From Planctomycetota bacterium (lineage in GTDB: Bacteria; Planctomycetota; UBA1135; UBA2386), in contig JANQJF010000075.1 in NCBI GenBank assembly GCA_028281765.1, forward strand, positions 62,001 through 126,000: DNA of 64,000 bases, written 5' to 3'. The translations under genes were made by a program, and so were the position numbers. A model generated the notes under the pieces. That model worked only from the letters and a program-made list of their open reading frames with translations. It searched no databases and was not told where the DNA came from. Positions 16,935 to 25,827 of this stretch are shown one piece after another; within the stretch, counting starts at the first letter, position 1; each line of letters starts with the position of its first letter.

Positions 16935-17486
16935 CTATCCCGGCGCCGCCAAGCCCAACTCCTCCGCATGTGGCGTCAGCGCGCCGATGATGAACTCGAC
17001 CTGATCTCGCAGCTCGACGCCGAATAGCTCGCAACCGCGCAGGATCTCGTCGCGTTCGACCTTCGCGGCGAACGCCTTGTCCTTGAACTTCTTGAGCACG
17101 CTCTTCGGCTTCATGCCGACGATGCGCTCGGGGCGCACGAGCGCCGCGGCCACGCAGAACCCGGTCAGCTCGTCGGCGGCGACGAGCGCCTTGCTCATGA
17201 GCGTGTCGTACGGGACGTTCCACTTCGTGTAGTGCGCGGAGATCGCGTGCGCGATCGTGTCCTCGCCGATTTCGCGCAGGCGTGCGACGATGCGGTTCGG
17301 GTGGTCCTCTGGCCACTTCTCGTAGTCGGCGTCGTGGAGCAGCCCGGCCGCGCCCCACGCGTCGGGGTCCTCGCCGTGCTTCTCGGCGAGCGCCCGCATG
17401 ACGATCTCGACGGTCCGGGCGTGACGGAGCAGGCTGTCCGTCTCGGTCATCTCACGGAGGATGGCGTCGGCGCTGTCGCGTTGCAT
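16935..17486 (-). CDS. HD-domain phosphohydrolase-like protein
   Basis: The protein is 183 residues. It shows the HD metal site: an early His (LLRHARTVEIV), GLLHDADYEKWPEDH with the HD pair, an HAISAHY His and a late Asp in AADELTGF. Such small HD proteins hydrolyse phosphate esters or nucleotides; the substrate cannot be deduced. ATG 17450 is an alternative start that would shorten the N-terminus by 12 residues. The gene is divergent from the propeller gene at 17638 across a 151-bp gap in which I see no convincing promoter. Confidence 0.75.
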   Translation of the reverse strand: MQRDSADAILREMTETDSLLRHARTVEIVMRALAEKHGEDPDAWGAAGLLHDADYEKWPEDHPNRIVARLREIGEDTIAHAISAHYTKWNVPYDTLMSKALVAADELTGFCVAAALVRPERIVGMKPKSVLKKFKDKAFAAKVERDEILRGCELFGVELRDQVEFIIGALTPHAEELGLAAPG

Positions 17487-17637
17487 GGCCGTGAGAATAG
17501 CGCGAGAGGCGCTCGCGAGACCGTCTGCGCGCCTTCGGGTGGATCTGCATTTGTCCCAAGTCTGCTCGTGGTCCCCGGGGGGCGCCGAATCTCGCTATGG
17601 TGTTCGCCCCCCGAATCCCCCGGAGGACGACTCGGAC

Positions 17638-20600
17638 ATGCAAAAGCCCCTCGCGTTCTTGCTCTCTCTTCTTCCGCTCTCCGCCCCGCTCGCGCAGGGC
17701 CAGCCGAGCACGATCCTGGACGACGCATGGGTCGAGAAGCTCGACTGGCGCAGCATCGGCCCGGCCAACATGGGCGGGCGCGTCACCGCGATCTCGGTGT
17801 ACGAGAAGGACCCGAGTCTCTACTACGTCGCGACCGCGTCAGGCGGCTTGCTCAAGACCGTGAACAACGGCACGACGTTCGAACATCAGTTCGATCACGA
17901 AGCCACGGTGTCGATCGGCGACGTCTGCGTCGCGCAGTCGAACTCCGACATCGTCTGGGTCGGCACGGGAGAAGAGAACCCGCGCAACTCGGTCAGCTAC
18001 GGCGACGGCGTCTACAAGTCGGTCGACGGTGGCAAGACATGGCAGAACATGGGGCTGAAGGAGACGTTCCAGATCGGTTCCGTCGTCGTGCATCCGACCA
18101 ACCCCGACGTCGTGTACGTCGGCGCTCTCGGTCGGCTCTACGGACCGAGCGAAGAGCGCGGTCTCTACAAGACGGTCGACGGCGGTGAGAACTGGGAGAA
18201 GATCCTCTACGTCGACGACATGACGGGCGTCATGGAGATCACCATGCACCCCGCGGATCCGGACACGATGCTCGTCGCGACGTACGAGCGCCAGCGTGAC
18301 GGTTTCGACGGCAACCCGCCGGCGAAGAAGATCGCTCCCGGCAGCGGGCTCTACCGCACGACGGATGGCGGCAAGAACTTCACCAAGCTGACCGAAGGGC
18401 TGCCGACGGTCATGCTGGGGCGGATCGGCACGTCGTTCTGCGCCAAGGATCCGAACATCGTGTTCGCCTGTATCGAGACCGAGATGCTCGGAAAGTCTGG
18501 CGAGAATGTCGGTTGGATCGGCGCGGACGGCGTCAACGCCGAGACCGGTTCGAAGCTCGATTGGCTGCACGAGGAGGGTCCTGCGAAAAAGGCTGGGCTG
18601 CAGAAGGACGACATCGTGATCTCGGTCGCGGGCAAGACCGTCCTCTCGAACGCGCAGATGCAGGAGCAGATCAGTCAGCACGAGGTCGGCGCCGTCGTCG
18701 CGATCGAGGTGGCGCGCAAGGGCGAGAGCCACGTGATCGAGGCGACGCTCGCGAAACGGCCCGCCGAAGGCGCGTCCCGGCCGCGCGGTCGCAGTCGCCG
18801 CCGCAGTAGCGGGGACGAGCGGCCGTTCGGCACGTTCCTCGGTGGCCAGCGCGCGAACGTCCAGAATCAGCAGGGCAAAGACGGCCACGAGCACGGCGGC
18901 ATCTACCGCTCGGCCGACGGCGGCACGTCGTGGGAGCGCGTCAACAGCGTCCACGCGCGGCCGATGTACTTCAGCCAGATCCGCGTCGACCCGAGCAACC
19001 CGGACACGGTCTACCTGCTCGGCGTCTCGGCCTACCGCTCCAAGGACGGCGGCAAGACGTTCAACGCGGACGCGTCGCGCGGTGTGCACTCCGATCAGCA
19101 CGCGCTCTGGATCGATCCGAATGACAGTCGTCACCTGATCATCGGCAGCGACGGCGGTCCGTACGTGACCTACGACCAGTGTGCGAACTGGGAGCACCTC
19201 AACCACATGGCGCTCGGCCAGTTCTATCACGTCGCGGTCGGCCCACGCCGCGACTACTGGGTCTACGGCGGCCTGCAGGACAACGGCACGTGGGGCGCGC
19301 CGCATCGCAGCGCGCGCAGCCGCGGTCCGATCAACGCCGACTGGTTGCGCATCGGCGGTGGGGACGGCTTCCTCGTTCGCGTCGACGAGAACGATCCGAA
19401 CCAGATCTACTACTCGAGCCAGAACGGCAGCACGCAGCGCACGCACCTCGAGACCCAGGAGCGCGCCAGCCTGCGGCCGCGCGCGCCCGAGGGGAAGACG
19501 TATCGCTTCAACTGGGAGACGCCGTTCCTCTTGTCGCACCACAACTCGCGCATCTACTACAGCGCGGGCAACTACGTCTTCCGGTCGCTTGACCGCGGCA
19601 ACGATCAGAAGCCGATCTCGCCGGAGATCACCCGTACCGATCGTGGTAGCGCGACGGCTCTGACGGAGTCACTGCGGGATTCCGACGTCCTCTACGTCGG
19701 CACCGATGACGGCTCGGTCTGGGGCACGAAGGACGGCGGTAAGAACTGGCGCAACCTGTGGGAGATCCCGCACCACTTCGCGAAGGCGGAGACGGCTCGC
19801 GTGAATCTCGTCGAGGCGTCGCTGAAGCACGGTCAGAAGATCGCGGAGGTCACGGAAGCGGCCGCCACCGAAGCCGTCGCCAAGGCGGAAGCGACGACGG
19901 ACACGGCGACCGAAGAGAAGCCGGCCGCCGCCGTGAACGCGGTCGTGGAGACCAAGTCCGATGTCGCCGTTCCCCAAAAGCCGGGGACAGATGCGCCGGG
20001 GACAGATGCGCCGAAGACCGATGCTCCCGAGAAGGCTGGATCGAAGCATAAGGGTAAGAAGCGCGGCAAGAAGAAGGGCCCCAAGCCGGGCAAGCCGCTC
20101 CACGAGCTCGTCCCCGGTCCGCGCTGGGTGAGCTCGCTCGAGGCGTCACGCTTCGCCGACGGTCGCTGCTACATGACGCTCGACGCGCACCGCTCCGACG
20201 ACGACCAGCCGTACGTGCTCGCCACCGAGGACCACGGCGCGACTTGGCGTATCCTCAGCAAGAGCCTGCCGCGCGGTTCGACCAAGTGCGTCCGTGAGGA
20301 CCGCGAGAACGAGAACGTGCTCTACGTCGGGCACGAGTTCGGCGCGTGGGTCACGATCGACCGCGGCGAGACTTGGACCCGGTTGAACAACAACCTGCCG
20401 ACCGTCTCCGTCCACGACTTTGCGCAACACAAGAGCTCCGGCGACCTCGTCGCCGCGACCCATGGCCGGAGCCTGTGGGTGCTCGACGTCACGCCGCTCC
20501 GCCAGATGACCAACGACGCGCTCGACGCCGAGGCCCACCTCTACGAGCCGAACGACGTCATCGTATGGCGTGGCAAGCACCGCCGCGGCATCTCCGGTCC

Positions 20601-20988
20601 GCGCAACTTCATCGGCGACAACCCTTCGAACCGCGCGCAGATCTTCTACTCGCTCGGCAACGACACGAAGTCGGTCAAGCTGGAGATCCAAGATCTCGAG
20701 GGCAAGACGATCCGCACGCTCGAAGCGGACAGCGCGAAGGGGCTCCACCGCGTGACGTGGGACTTGCGCGCGGCTTCGAACGACGACGATGGTGCGAATC
20801 GACGCCGCCGCTTCGGCCGTTCTCGCACGGTGGCGACCGGAACCTACCGCGTCGTGCTCACCGTCGACGGCGAAGTGATGACGCGCAAGCTGTCGGTCGA
20901 GCGTGACCCGAACTTCCCCGAGGGCCCGCTGCCGCGGCAGGACGAGGAGGAGTCGGAGGAAGAGGACGGGGGCGAGGATCGCGGATAG
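17638..20988 (+). CDS. Exported BNR/sortilin-type beta-propeller protein with internal PDZ domain
   Basis: The start is ATG 17638, preceded by GGAGG (17622-17626), giving 1116 residues with a signal peptide ending PLAQG. Many BNR/Asp-box repeats are seen (GVYKSVDGGKTW, GLYKTVDGGENW, GLYRTTDGGKNF, GIYRSADGGTSW, SAYRSKDGGKTF), as in VPS10/sortilin-like 'glycosyl hydrolases' of planctomycetes. Residues about 300-385 interrupt the propeller with a PDZ domain (GPAKKAGLQKDDIVISVAGKTV). A second propeller follows, then a low-complexity Ala/Glu/Lys insertion at about 735-825 with repeated GTDAP units and a KKRGKKKGPKPG stretch. The C-terminus has a FlgD-like segment (VKLEIQDLEGKTIRTL). Its role is probably binding or processing of polymers outside the cell; no hydrolase residues were identified. 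Confidence 0.85.
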   Translation: MQKPLAFLLSLLPLSAPLAQGQPSTILDDAWVEKLDWRSIGPANMGGRVTAISVYEKDPSLYYVATASGGLLKTVNNGTTFEHQFDHEATVSIGDVCVAQSNSDIVWVGTGEENPRNSVSYGDGVYKSVDGGKTWQNMGLKETFQIGSVVVHPTNPDVVYVGALGRLYGPSEERGLYKTVDGGENWEKILYVDDMTGVMEITMHPADPDTMLVATYERQRDGFDGNPPAKKIAPGSGLYRTTDGGKNFTKLTEGLPTVMLGRIGTSFCAKDPNIVFACIETEMLGKSGENVGWIGADGVNAETGSKLDWLHEEGPAKKAGLQKDDIVISVAGKTVLSNAQMQEQISQHEVGAVVAIEVARKGESHVIEATLAKRPAEGASRPRGRSRRRSSGDERPFGTFLGGQRANVQNQQGKDGHEHGGIYRSADGGTSWERVNSVHARPMYFSQIRVDPSNPDTVYLLGVSAYRSKDGGKTFNADASRGVHSDQHALWIDPNDSRHLIIGSDGGPYVTYDQCANWEHLNHMALGQFYHVAVGPRRDYWVYGGLQDNGTWGAPHRSARSRGPINADWLRIGGGDGFLVRVDENDPNQIYYSSQNGSTQRTHLETQERASLRPRAPEGKTYRFNWETPFLLSHHNSRIYYSAGNYVFRSLDRGNDQKPISPEITRTDRGSATALTESLRDSDVLYVGTDDGSVWGTKDGGKNWRNLWEIPHHFAKAETARVNLVEASLKHGQKIAEVTEAAATEAVAKAEATTDTATEEKPAAAVNAVVETKSDVAVPQKPGTDAPGTDAPKTDAPEKAGSKHKGKKRGKKKGPKPGKPLHELVPGPRWVSSLEASRFADGRCYMTLDAHRSDDDQPYVLATEDHGATWRILSKSLPRGSTKCVREDRENENVLYVGHEFGAWVTIDRGETWTRLNNNLPTVSVHDFAQHKSSGDLVAATHGRSLWVLDVTPLRQMTNDALDAEAHLYEPNDVIVWRGKHRRGISGPRNFIGDNPSNRAQIFYSLGNDTKSVKLEIQDLEGKTIRTLEADSAKGLHRVTWDLRAASNDDDGANRRRRFGRSRTVATGTYRVVLTVDGEVMTRKLSVERDPNFPEGPLPRQDEEESEEEDGGEDRG

Positions 20989-21007
20989 CCCGCGAGTCAC
21001 GGGGATT

Positions 21008-21040
21008 CCCCGGGAGCGGCCAAGCGCGCCGCTCTCGGGG
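21008..21040. terminator. Bidirectional terminator hairpin between convergent genes
   Basis: A 12-bp stem, CCCCGGGAGCGG pairing with CCGCTCTCGGGG (one G-U pair), closes a 9-nt loop in the 54-bp gap between the convergent genes ending at 20988 and 21043. There is no U-tract on either side, but stem and position are strong. Confidence 0.75.
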
Positions 21041-21042
21041 TC

Positions 21043-22575
21043 CTAGTACGCGCGTTGCGTCCAGGTGTTCGACCACACGAACCCGCCACTGTCCAACGAG
21101 ACGGCCTGGAACGAGAATGCGTTACACGGTGGCAAACTCGGCACGGTGAACGGGGAGACGGACCGGGACCCGGATGGGTCAGCGAAAAACCCGGTGACGA
21201 AGTTGGGCGGGTTCAGGCACAACCCGGGGAGTCCGGCTGCCGCGCTGAGTGATCCCCCAATCAGGATGACTACGGGACCGGATGAAGGGGCGTTGGCGAT
21301 GTTGAACGTCGCCAGCTCGTCGACATCGAAGTCTTCGATCGTGAGCTCGAAGTCCGTCTGCCATCCCGGCGGTGCGGTGGTTTCGATCACGAGCTCCACG
21401 GCGTCAACTGCGGTGTCGTCTTGGACGAGAATGTCGAGTTGTCCCTGCGTCATGAGGAACGGCAGAATGTCGGGCCCTCCCGGCGTGCCGCCCGAGGGGC
21501 CCGGCAGATTCGCCAAATCGAGAGACGCGCAGAACGGCACTCCCGGTTGGCCATTGGGCCAGTTCGGAAAGAGAGTGCTGAATGCCACAGAGTAGGCGAA
21601 GTTCGCGCCATCGAAGCCGAGCGCAAGTGAGTCGTTCACCGCATCCGATGCGAGGGGAAGAACACAGATATCCAGCCTGGCCGAGACGATTGGGTCGCCC
21701 GGCAGATCGAGCGTCTCGCCGAACAACTTGTTCGATCCGAATTCATCGAAGTCCCGCGCGGGGTTGATGCCCGTGATGAAGCTCAGAAGGGCAGAACGCG
21801 GGCACGCGACTTCCGTGGACCCGATCGGGCGGGTCGTCCCGAACGCGTCGTCAAATCCGGCCCGGATCGTGTGGGAGCACACGTTCGAAATGCAGGAGAG
21901 CAAATCGATCGCGTTGTTCTGTGGCGGTCCGAACGGCTCATAGACCGTCGGGGTGCTGATGGTGCAGAACGGAGCGGCTGTGAGATCCATTTGTGCTGCG
22001 GCGGCTCCGTTCCCCGCCGAGACACCGACGATCGACACGAGGCTGGAATCGAGTTCGACGTAGCAGAACGTTACGGACCCGTCCAGGTGGATCTGGGCTT
22101 GGAACGTGTTGAGATTGTTCGATCCGAAGCTCGGAACGTCGTTCCACGTGATCACGATGGCGGTCGCCGTCACAAGGAAGCTGACGGATCCACCCGCCCC
22201 TGGATTCAAGTCGGACCAGAGCGGGCAGAGCGAAGGAAGTGACCCGTTGATCAAGCCGCCGACCGATGGAGAGAAGATCGAGGTCCCCGACGAACCCGGA
22301 AGAATGCGGCCGTTCGAGTCGATCGTGATATCCGTAAAGACCGAACCGTCGGGAAAGCAGATCGGGAAACCGCTGCTCACGACAGCGACGGTGTCGTCTC
22401 CCATGCCTAGGTCGACGCCGGGGCCGTTGATGTAGCTCCCTCCAGGAAAGACGCAGTAGCCGCCGGCACCGTCCTTCACGAATGTGAAGCAGCAGTGATC
22501 TTGCGCGGCGAGATGTGGCGATAGGGCGCTGACGGCAAGAGCGGATGTGCAGAGGCGCGTGAGGATGTTGTTCAT
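21043..22575 (-). CDS. Secreted nidogen-like (NIDO) domain protein
   Basis: The 510-residue protein has a signal peptide of about 25 residues ending SPHLAAQ. Residues about 50-215 resemble the extracellular NIDO domain: an FTDITIDSNGRI strand, LCPLWSDLNPGAGGSV, VITWNDVPSFGSNNLNTFQAQIHLDGSVTF. The middle part (FGETLDLPGDP, VSARLDICVLP, FDGANFAYSVAFS) looks like a beta-sandwich secreted domain. The Cys content suggests disulfides. No catalytic motif is visible, so an adhesive or structural surface role is likely. It lies 90 bp from the next minus-strand secreted gene, separated by a terminator-like hairpin. Confidence 0.65.
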   Translation of the reverse strand: MNNILTRLCTSALAVSALSPHLAAQDHCCFTFVKDGAGGYCVFPGGSYINGPGVDLGMGDDTVAVVSSGFPICFPDGSVFTDITIDSNGRILPGSSGTSIFSPSVGGLINGSLPSLCPLWSDLNPGAGGSVSFLVTATAIVITWNDVPSFGSNNLNTFQAQIHLDGSVTFCYVELDSSLVSIVGVSAGNGAAAAQMDLTAAPFCTISTPTVYEPFGPPQNNAIDLLSCISNVCSHTIRAGFDDAFGTTRPIGSTEVACPRSALLSFITGINPARDFDEFGSNKLFGETLDLPGDPIVSARLDICVLPLASDAVNDSLALGFDGANFAYSVAFSTLFPNWPNGQPGVPFCASLDLANLPGPSGGTPGGPDILPFLMTQGQLDILVQDDTAVDAVELVIETTAPPGWQTDFELTIEDFDVDELATFNIANAPSSGPVVILIGGSLSAAAGLPGLCLNPPNFVTGFFADPSGSRSVSPFTVPSLPPCNAFSFQAVSLDSGGFVWSNTWTQRAY

Positions 22576-22644
22576 GACAGGAATGGTTTAATCGTGAGGG
22601 TGGTGGAGTCGTCCGCGACGGGGATCGTGACGCGGACGGGTGGT

Positions 22645-22666
22645 AGTCGCCGATGGGTCGGCGACT
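22645..22666 (-). terminator. Hairpin directly after the stop of the 22666-24987 gene
   Basis: A perfect 9-bp inverted repeat, AGTCGCCGA and TCGGCGACT with a 4-nt loop, begins at the last base of the stop codon. It lacks a U-tract, so it is a candidate terminator or mRNA-stabilising hairpin. Confidence 0.5.
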
Positions 22667-24987
22667 CACTTGACCAGGAGACGTAGACCAGCGGAGTGGC
22701 TGAACAGTCCGAGCGCGCCAGCCGGATCGATGACCAGCGACTGGTTGAATACTTCGAGTCCGAAGAGGCCCGGGTCGGCGGGGATGGGGAGCGCCACGGT
22801 CGCGCTTCCACTCGCGTCGGTCTGGAGGCTCAGGGCTGCTACGGGTGCCTCGAGGACGAAGCAGGGTTGGCCCAACGAAACGGCTTCGAGTTCGAAGCTC
22901 AGGATCACAGCCCCGGTCGCGTTTGGGCGCGCGTTGCTCAGCTGGAGTGCGAAGTTTGCATTCCCGATCGTCGGGAATCCGTTGCCGGTGAGTTCGGGGT
23001 CGAGTCCTCCGGTTCCGGCGCAACCCAAGCCGAACAGCTCCAGGCGGCTGCCTTCCACGACGGTGACCGTCGGCAGATGCTTCGCTCGAATCGCGAACGT
23101 GTTCGTTTGGCTGATGGTGCTGCCGCCTTCGGGAAGCACGACGAGCGTGTCACCGACGTAGGAGGTGCCGTTGACTTGGAACTGGGTTCCGGACGGGTGG
23201 AGGGACTCGAAGCCGTCGAGATCACCGTGCCGACGACGGATTCCGTCTGGCCAAGTGGATGAAGTCCCCGCGACACCCGTGAGTCCGCTGACGTCCGCGA
23301 CAACGGCGCCTGAGGCGAGTACACGGACTCGGTGCGAGGACGAACCAATCGGGGTGTAGTCGACGCTTGCCGCGAGTCCTGACGTGGTCTTGGTGAAACG
23401 GATGCTCCCGGTCGGCTCGAACGGCGTGCTGTTCAGGCGGCCCGTCGTGCTGACCGAGACGAACGCGCCGGTAGGCGCCGCGCCGTAGAGGTCCAGGGGG
23501 AGCCACTTGGCTTCGAACCCCGCCATACGACCGAAGGACGTTTCGGCGCCGAACTCTGCATCTGCCGTCGTGCTCGAGGTCACGAGCTGTTGGTCGGCAC
23601 CGTTGCGCACGGGGTTCAGTCGAGTTGCGTCGGTGAGGGCCCTCGTGCGCTCGTCGAACGCGTAGATCATCTCACCGTCGATCTCGAGAGATGGCAGATC
23701 GGCCACGGTCACGTCTGCGCGCGTCACCGACTCGATCCAAACTCCGGGTGCTTCTTCCGGAAGGATGCGCAGGAGGTTGGCGACCACGGTTCCCTGTCCC
23801 GGCAACGTGATCGTGACTCCACCAGTGCCCGACGAGGACTCGAGTCCGAACCAGCAGTCTCCCCGCCCGCGGCGTGAGTGATGATTGCGGAGCGAATACA
23901 GGCCGTTCTTGTTCGGCCGCTGCTTGCGTCGGTGCTTCCTCTCGAGAAACCTCGGCCAAGCCAACGACGGGATCGTTCCGATCGGTCCGGCTCCGGTGCC
24001 GTTGAAGGTCCCTACAAGGTCGACCCCGAGATATGCCTCAACCGTGAAGCTCGTGTAGGTGGGTCCGGGGGTCAGCGACAGTGAAACCCCGGTTGCTGTC
24101 TTCTGCGCGTGCATCGACTCGAGCAGCACCTCGTTGCCGTCATTCATCTTGCCGAAGTGATTGACCTGCAATCGTGCGCCCACCGGTGCGGTACCGGCCG
24201 GATCCGGGGATCCCAGCAGCACGCACGATCCGCTCGCATCTCCGAGGTCGATGGATACGCCGTCTGCGCCTGAGGAACCGAGGTTGCTCACCACGAGGGG
24301 ACCGCTGCCGCACGCGGTCGTGATCGTCGCGGAGCCGATCGGAGTGTTCGGGAGTCCGAACGCGTCGACGCTCGAGATCCCGGGGCTCGAGAAGCTGACC
24401 GCGAGCTCATAGCCCCCGATCCCGCCGACGGACCCTGCGCCAAGGCTCAACCCGAAGCTGCCGTTCCAGCCGTTTCCGAACGCCGGGTCGGCGAACGCGG
24501 CGAAAGAGGAGACGTCGAAGGGTCCCGCGGAGACGGCGCCGCTGAGATCCAGGATGGTGAGGGTTGCGGAAGTCACGATCGCCGGGGCGACGAAGTTCAC
24601 GGGGCTGCCGCCTGCGTTGGCTCCGAGGAAGACGCCGGCCGACGTGGCTGGCGAGCCACCGACGGTGAACCCGGCCGGCGCGAGGTCATCGCTTGACTCG
24701 AGCCGGAGGATCAACTCGAACTGTCCCGCGCCGTGATAGGTCAACGAGTCCGTGCAGTGGACGGCGCTTTGGGAGACCAGGCTCGTGCCGACCTGTTCTG
24801 ACAGTCCGTTGATCGTCGAATCCACGGCGTCCGTCATGGAGGTCGCGAATCCGCCCGTGGCGCTTCCGATGGCCGGAATCATGAAGAAGGAGTCTCCGCA
24901 GACTTGTGCGGAGGCGCCGGAGGCGATGCCCAAGGCGAGGGCCACGGTGTGGCCGATTCTCTGAAAGGTTGTCATGGTGTGGTTCAT
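22666..24987 (-). CDS. Secreted beta-rich protein with planctomycete C-terminal module
   Basis: The chosen start is ATG 24987 (ATG 24975 is possible), giving 773 residues with a signal peptide ending ASGASAQ. The body is beta-rich and low in charge and contains no motif I recognise. The last 125 residues form a module that also ends the protein at 44757: an opening LFGLGCAGTGG, Pro and Gly spacing, then LPIPADPGLFGLEVFNQSLVIDP and a final SAGLRLLVK. An odd basic stretch (FLERKHRRKQRPNKNG and neighbouring Arg/His residues, coded at about 23875-23945) stands out in an otherwise acidic protein. It could be a short double frameshift, although third-position GC favours the frame shown. It is divergent from the sigma factor. 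Function unknown. Confidence 0.6.
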   Translation of the reverse strand: MNHTMTTFQRIGHTVALALGIASGASAQVCGDSFFMIPAIGSATGGFATSMTDAVDSTINGLSEQVGTSLVSQSAVHCTDSLTYHGAGQFELILRLESSDDLAPAGFTVGGSPATSAGVFLGANAGGSPVNFVAPAIVTSATLTILDLSGAVSAGPFDVSSFAAFADPAFGNGWNGSFGLSLGAGSVGGIGGYELAVSFSSPGISSVDAFGLPNTPIGSATITTACGSGPLVVSNLGSSGADGVSIDLGDASGSCVLLGSPDPAGTAPVGARLQVNHFGKMNDGNEVLLESMHAQKTATGVSLSLTPGPTYTSFTVEAYLGVDLVGTFNGTGAGPIGTIPSLAWPRFLERKHRRKQRPNKNGLYSLRNHHSRRGRGDCWFGLESSSGTGGVTITLPGQGTVVANLLRILPEEAPGVWIESVTRADVTVADLPSLEIDGEMIYAFDERTRALTDATRLNPVRNGADQQLVTSSTTADAEFGAETSFGRMAGFEAKWLPLDLYGAAPTGAFVSVSTTGRLNSTPFEPTGSIRFTKTTSGLAASVDYTPIGSSSHRVRVLASGAVVADVSGLTGVAGTSSTWPDGIRRRHGDLDGFESLHPSGTQFQVNGTSYVGDTLVVLPEGGSTISQTNTFAIRAKHLPTVTVVEGSRLELFGLGCAGTGGLDPELTGNGFPTIGNANFALQLSNARPNATGAVILSFELEAVSLGQPCFVLEAPVAALSLQTDASGSATVALPIPADPGLFGLEVFNQSLVIDPAGALGLFSHSAGLRLLVK

Positions 24988-25215
24988 TCGCTGAACGAGC
25001 CCGTCGAGCCGTTCGGGCTCGGAGGGGCTGAGGGTGGAAAGGGGCCGAGCGCGATGCCCGTCCTCGGTCGCGCGAAATTGCTCGACACCGTGCTGGAGCC
25101 TTCGCCGGGAAGTTCGTTTCAGCGACGTGACAGTTTTCGAAACGCCGGGCGTGAAGCTGGCTCCACGAGTGAGACGCTGTGGTGCACAATGCGGCTCAAC
25201 GAGGAGACCGCAGGC
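24988..25215. promoter_or_regulatory. Divergent intergenic region, secreted protein / sigma-factor operon
   Basis: This 228-bp gap separates divergent starts. A 7-bp inverted repeat GAGCCCG and CGGGCTC (24997-25020) lies just upstream of the minus-strand gene. A TTTCGAAA palindrome near 25132-25142 follows a TGACA, a possible ECF-type promoter or autoregulatory site. GAGGAG at 25201-25206 is the ribosome binding site for the sigma gene. Confidence 0.35.
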
Positions 25216-25827
25216 ATGGGGCATGAAGACGAGAGCGTGGCGACGACGGATCGAGGCGACGGCGCGGGCGCCGACCTCCTCCTTTGGTCGAGTGCGTGCG
25301 AAGGCGACGCGCAGGCCAGGGATCGTTTGGCGCAACTCGTCGCGGAGGTTTCGCGCATGCACTCCGGCCGACTGCGCTTACCGCGCAGCGAAGCGGAAGA
25401 ACTCGAGTCGCGGCTGCAGGCATCCGTCTGGGAGCTGATGGAGGTCGGACGATCGACGCCACGCACGAGTCTTCGTGGCTGGTTGCGCTTCCGGTTTCTC
25501 GCGGTCGCGAAGCAGTACTTCCGCGATATCGGACGGGTCCGGTCACTGGCTCCCTTGATCCAAGACGGGGAGGAAAGCGCAGCAGCCCCGCTGGAGGACC
25601 CGCCGGAAGCGATGCAGCGACTCGAGCTGCGCGACGCCCTCCAGAACTGTCTCGGAGAGCTTCCTGGCTCGCAACGAGATGCAGTCTTGCGCCGCTACGG
25701 CGACGGTTCCTGGGAACGAGAAATGGGCCCTCACGAAAGCGCGAATCCGAACACCGTGCGGGTGTGGGTGTTCCGCGGCTTGATCGCGTTGCGAGAGTGC
25801 TTGGAATCTCGCGGAGTGGTGGCGTGA
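25216..25827 (+). CDS. ECF-type RNA polymerase sigma factor
   Basis: The start is ATG 25216, nine bases after GAGGAG, giving 203 residues. Region 2 appears as a helical stretch including TSLRGWLRFRFLAVAKQYFRDIGR, and region 4 as ALQNCLGELPGSQRDAVLRRYGDGSWEREMG followed by NTVRVWVFRGLIALRECLES, the usual sigma-4 helix-turn-helix. It resembles planctomycete ECF groups lacking region 3. Its GTGA overlap with the next gene means the anti-sigma-like protein is translationally coupled to it. It should redirect RNA polymerase when released. A target promoter cannot be named, though autoregulation of this operon is likely. Confidence 0.85.
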   Translation: MGHEDESVATTDRGDGAGADLLLWSSACEGDAQARDRLAQLVAEVSRMHSGRLRLPRSEAEELESRLQASVWELMEVGRSTPRTSLRGWLRFRFLAVAKQYFRDIGRVRSLAPLIQDGEESAAAPLEDPPEAMQRLELRDALQNCLGELPGSQRDAVLRRYGDGSWEREMGPHESANPNTVRVWVFRGLIALRECLESRGVVA

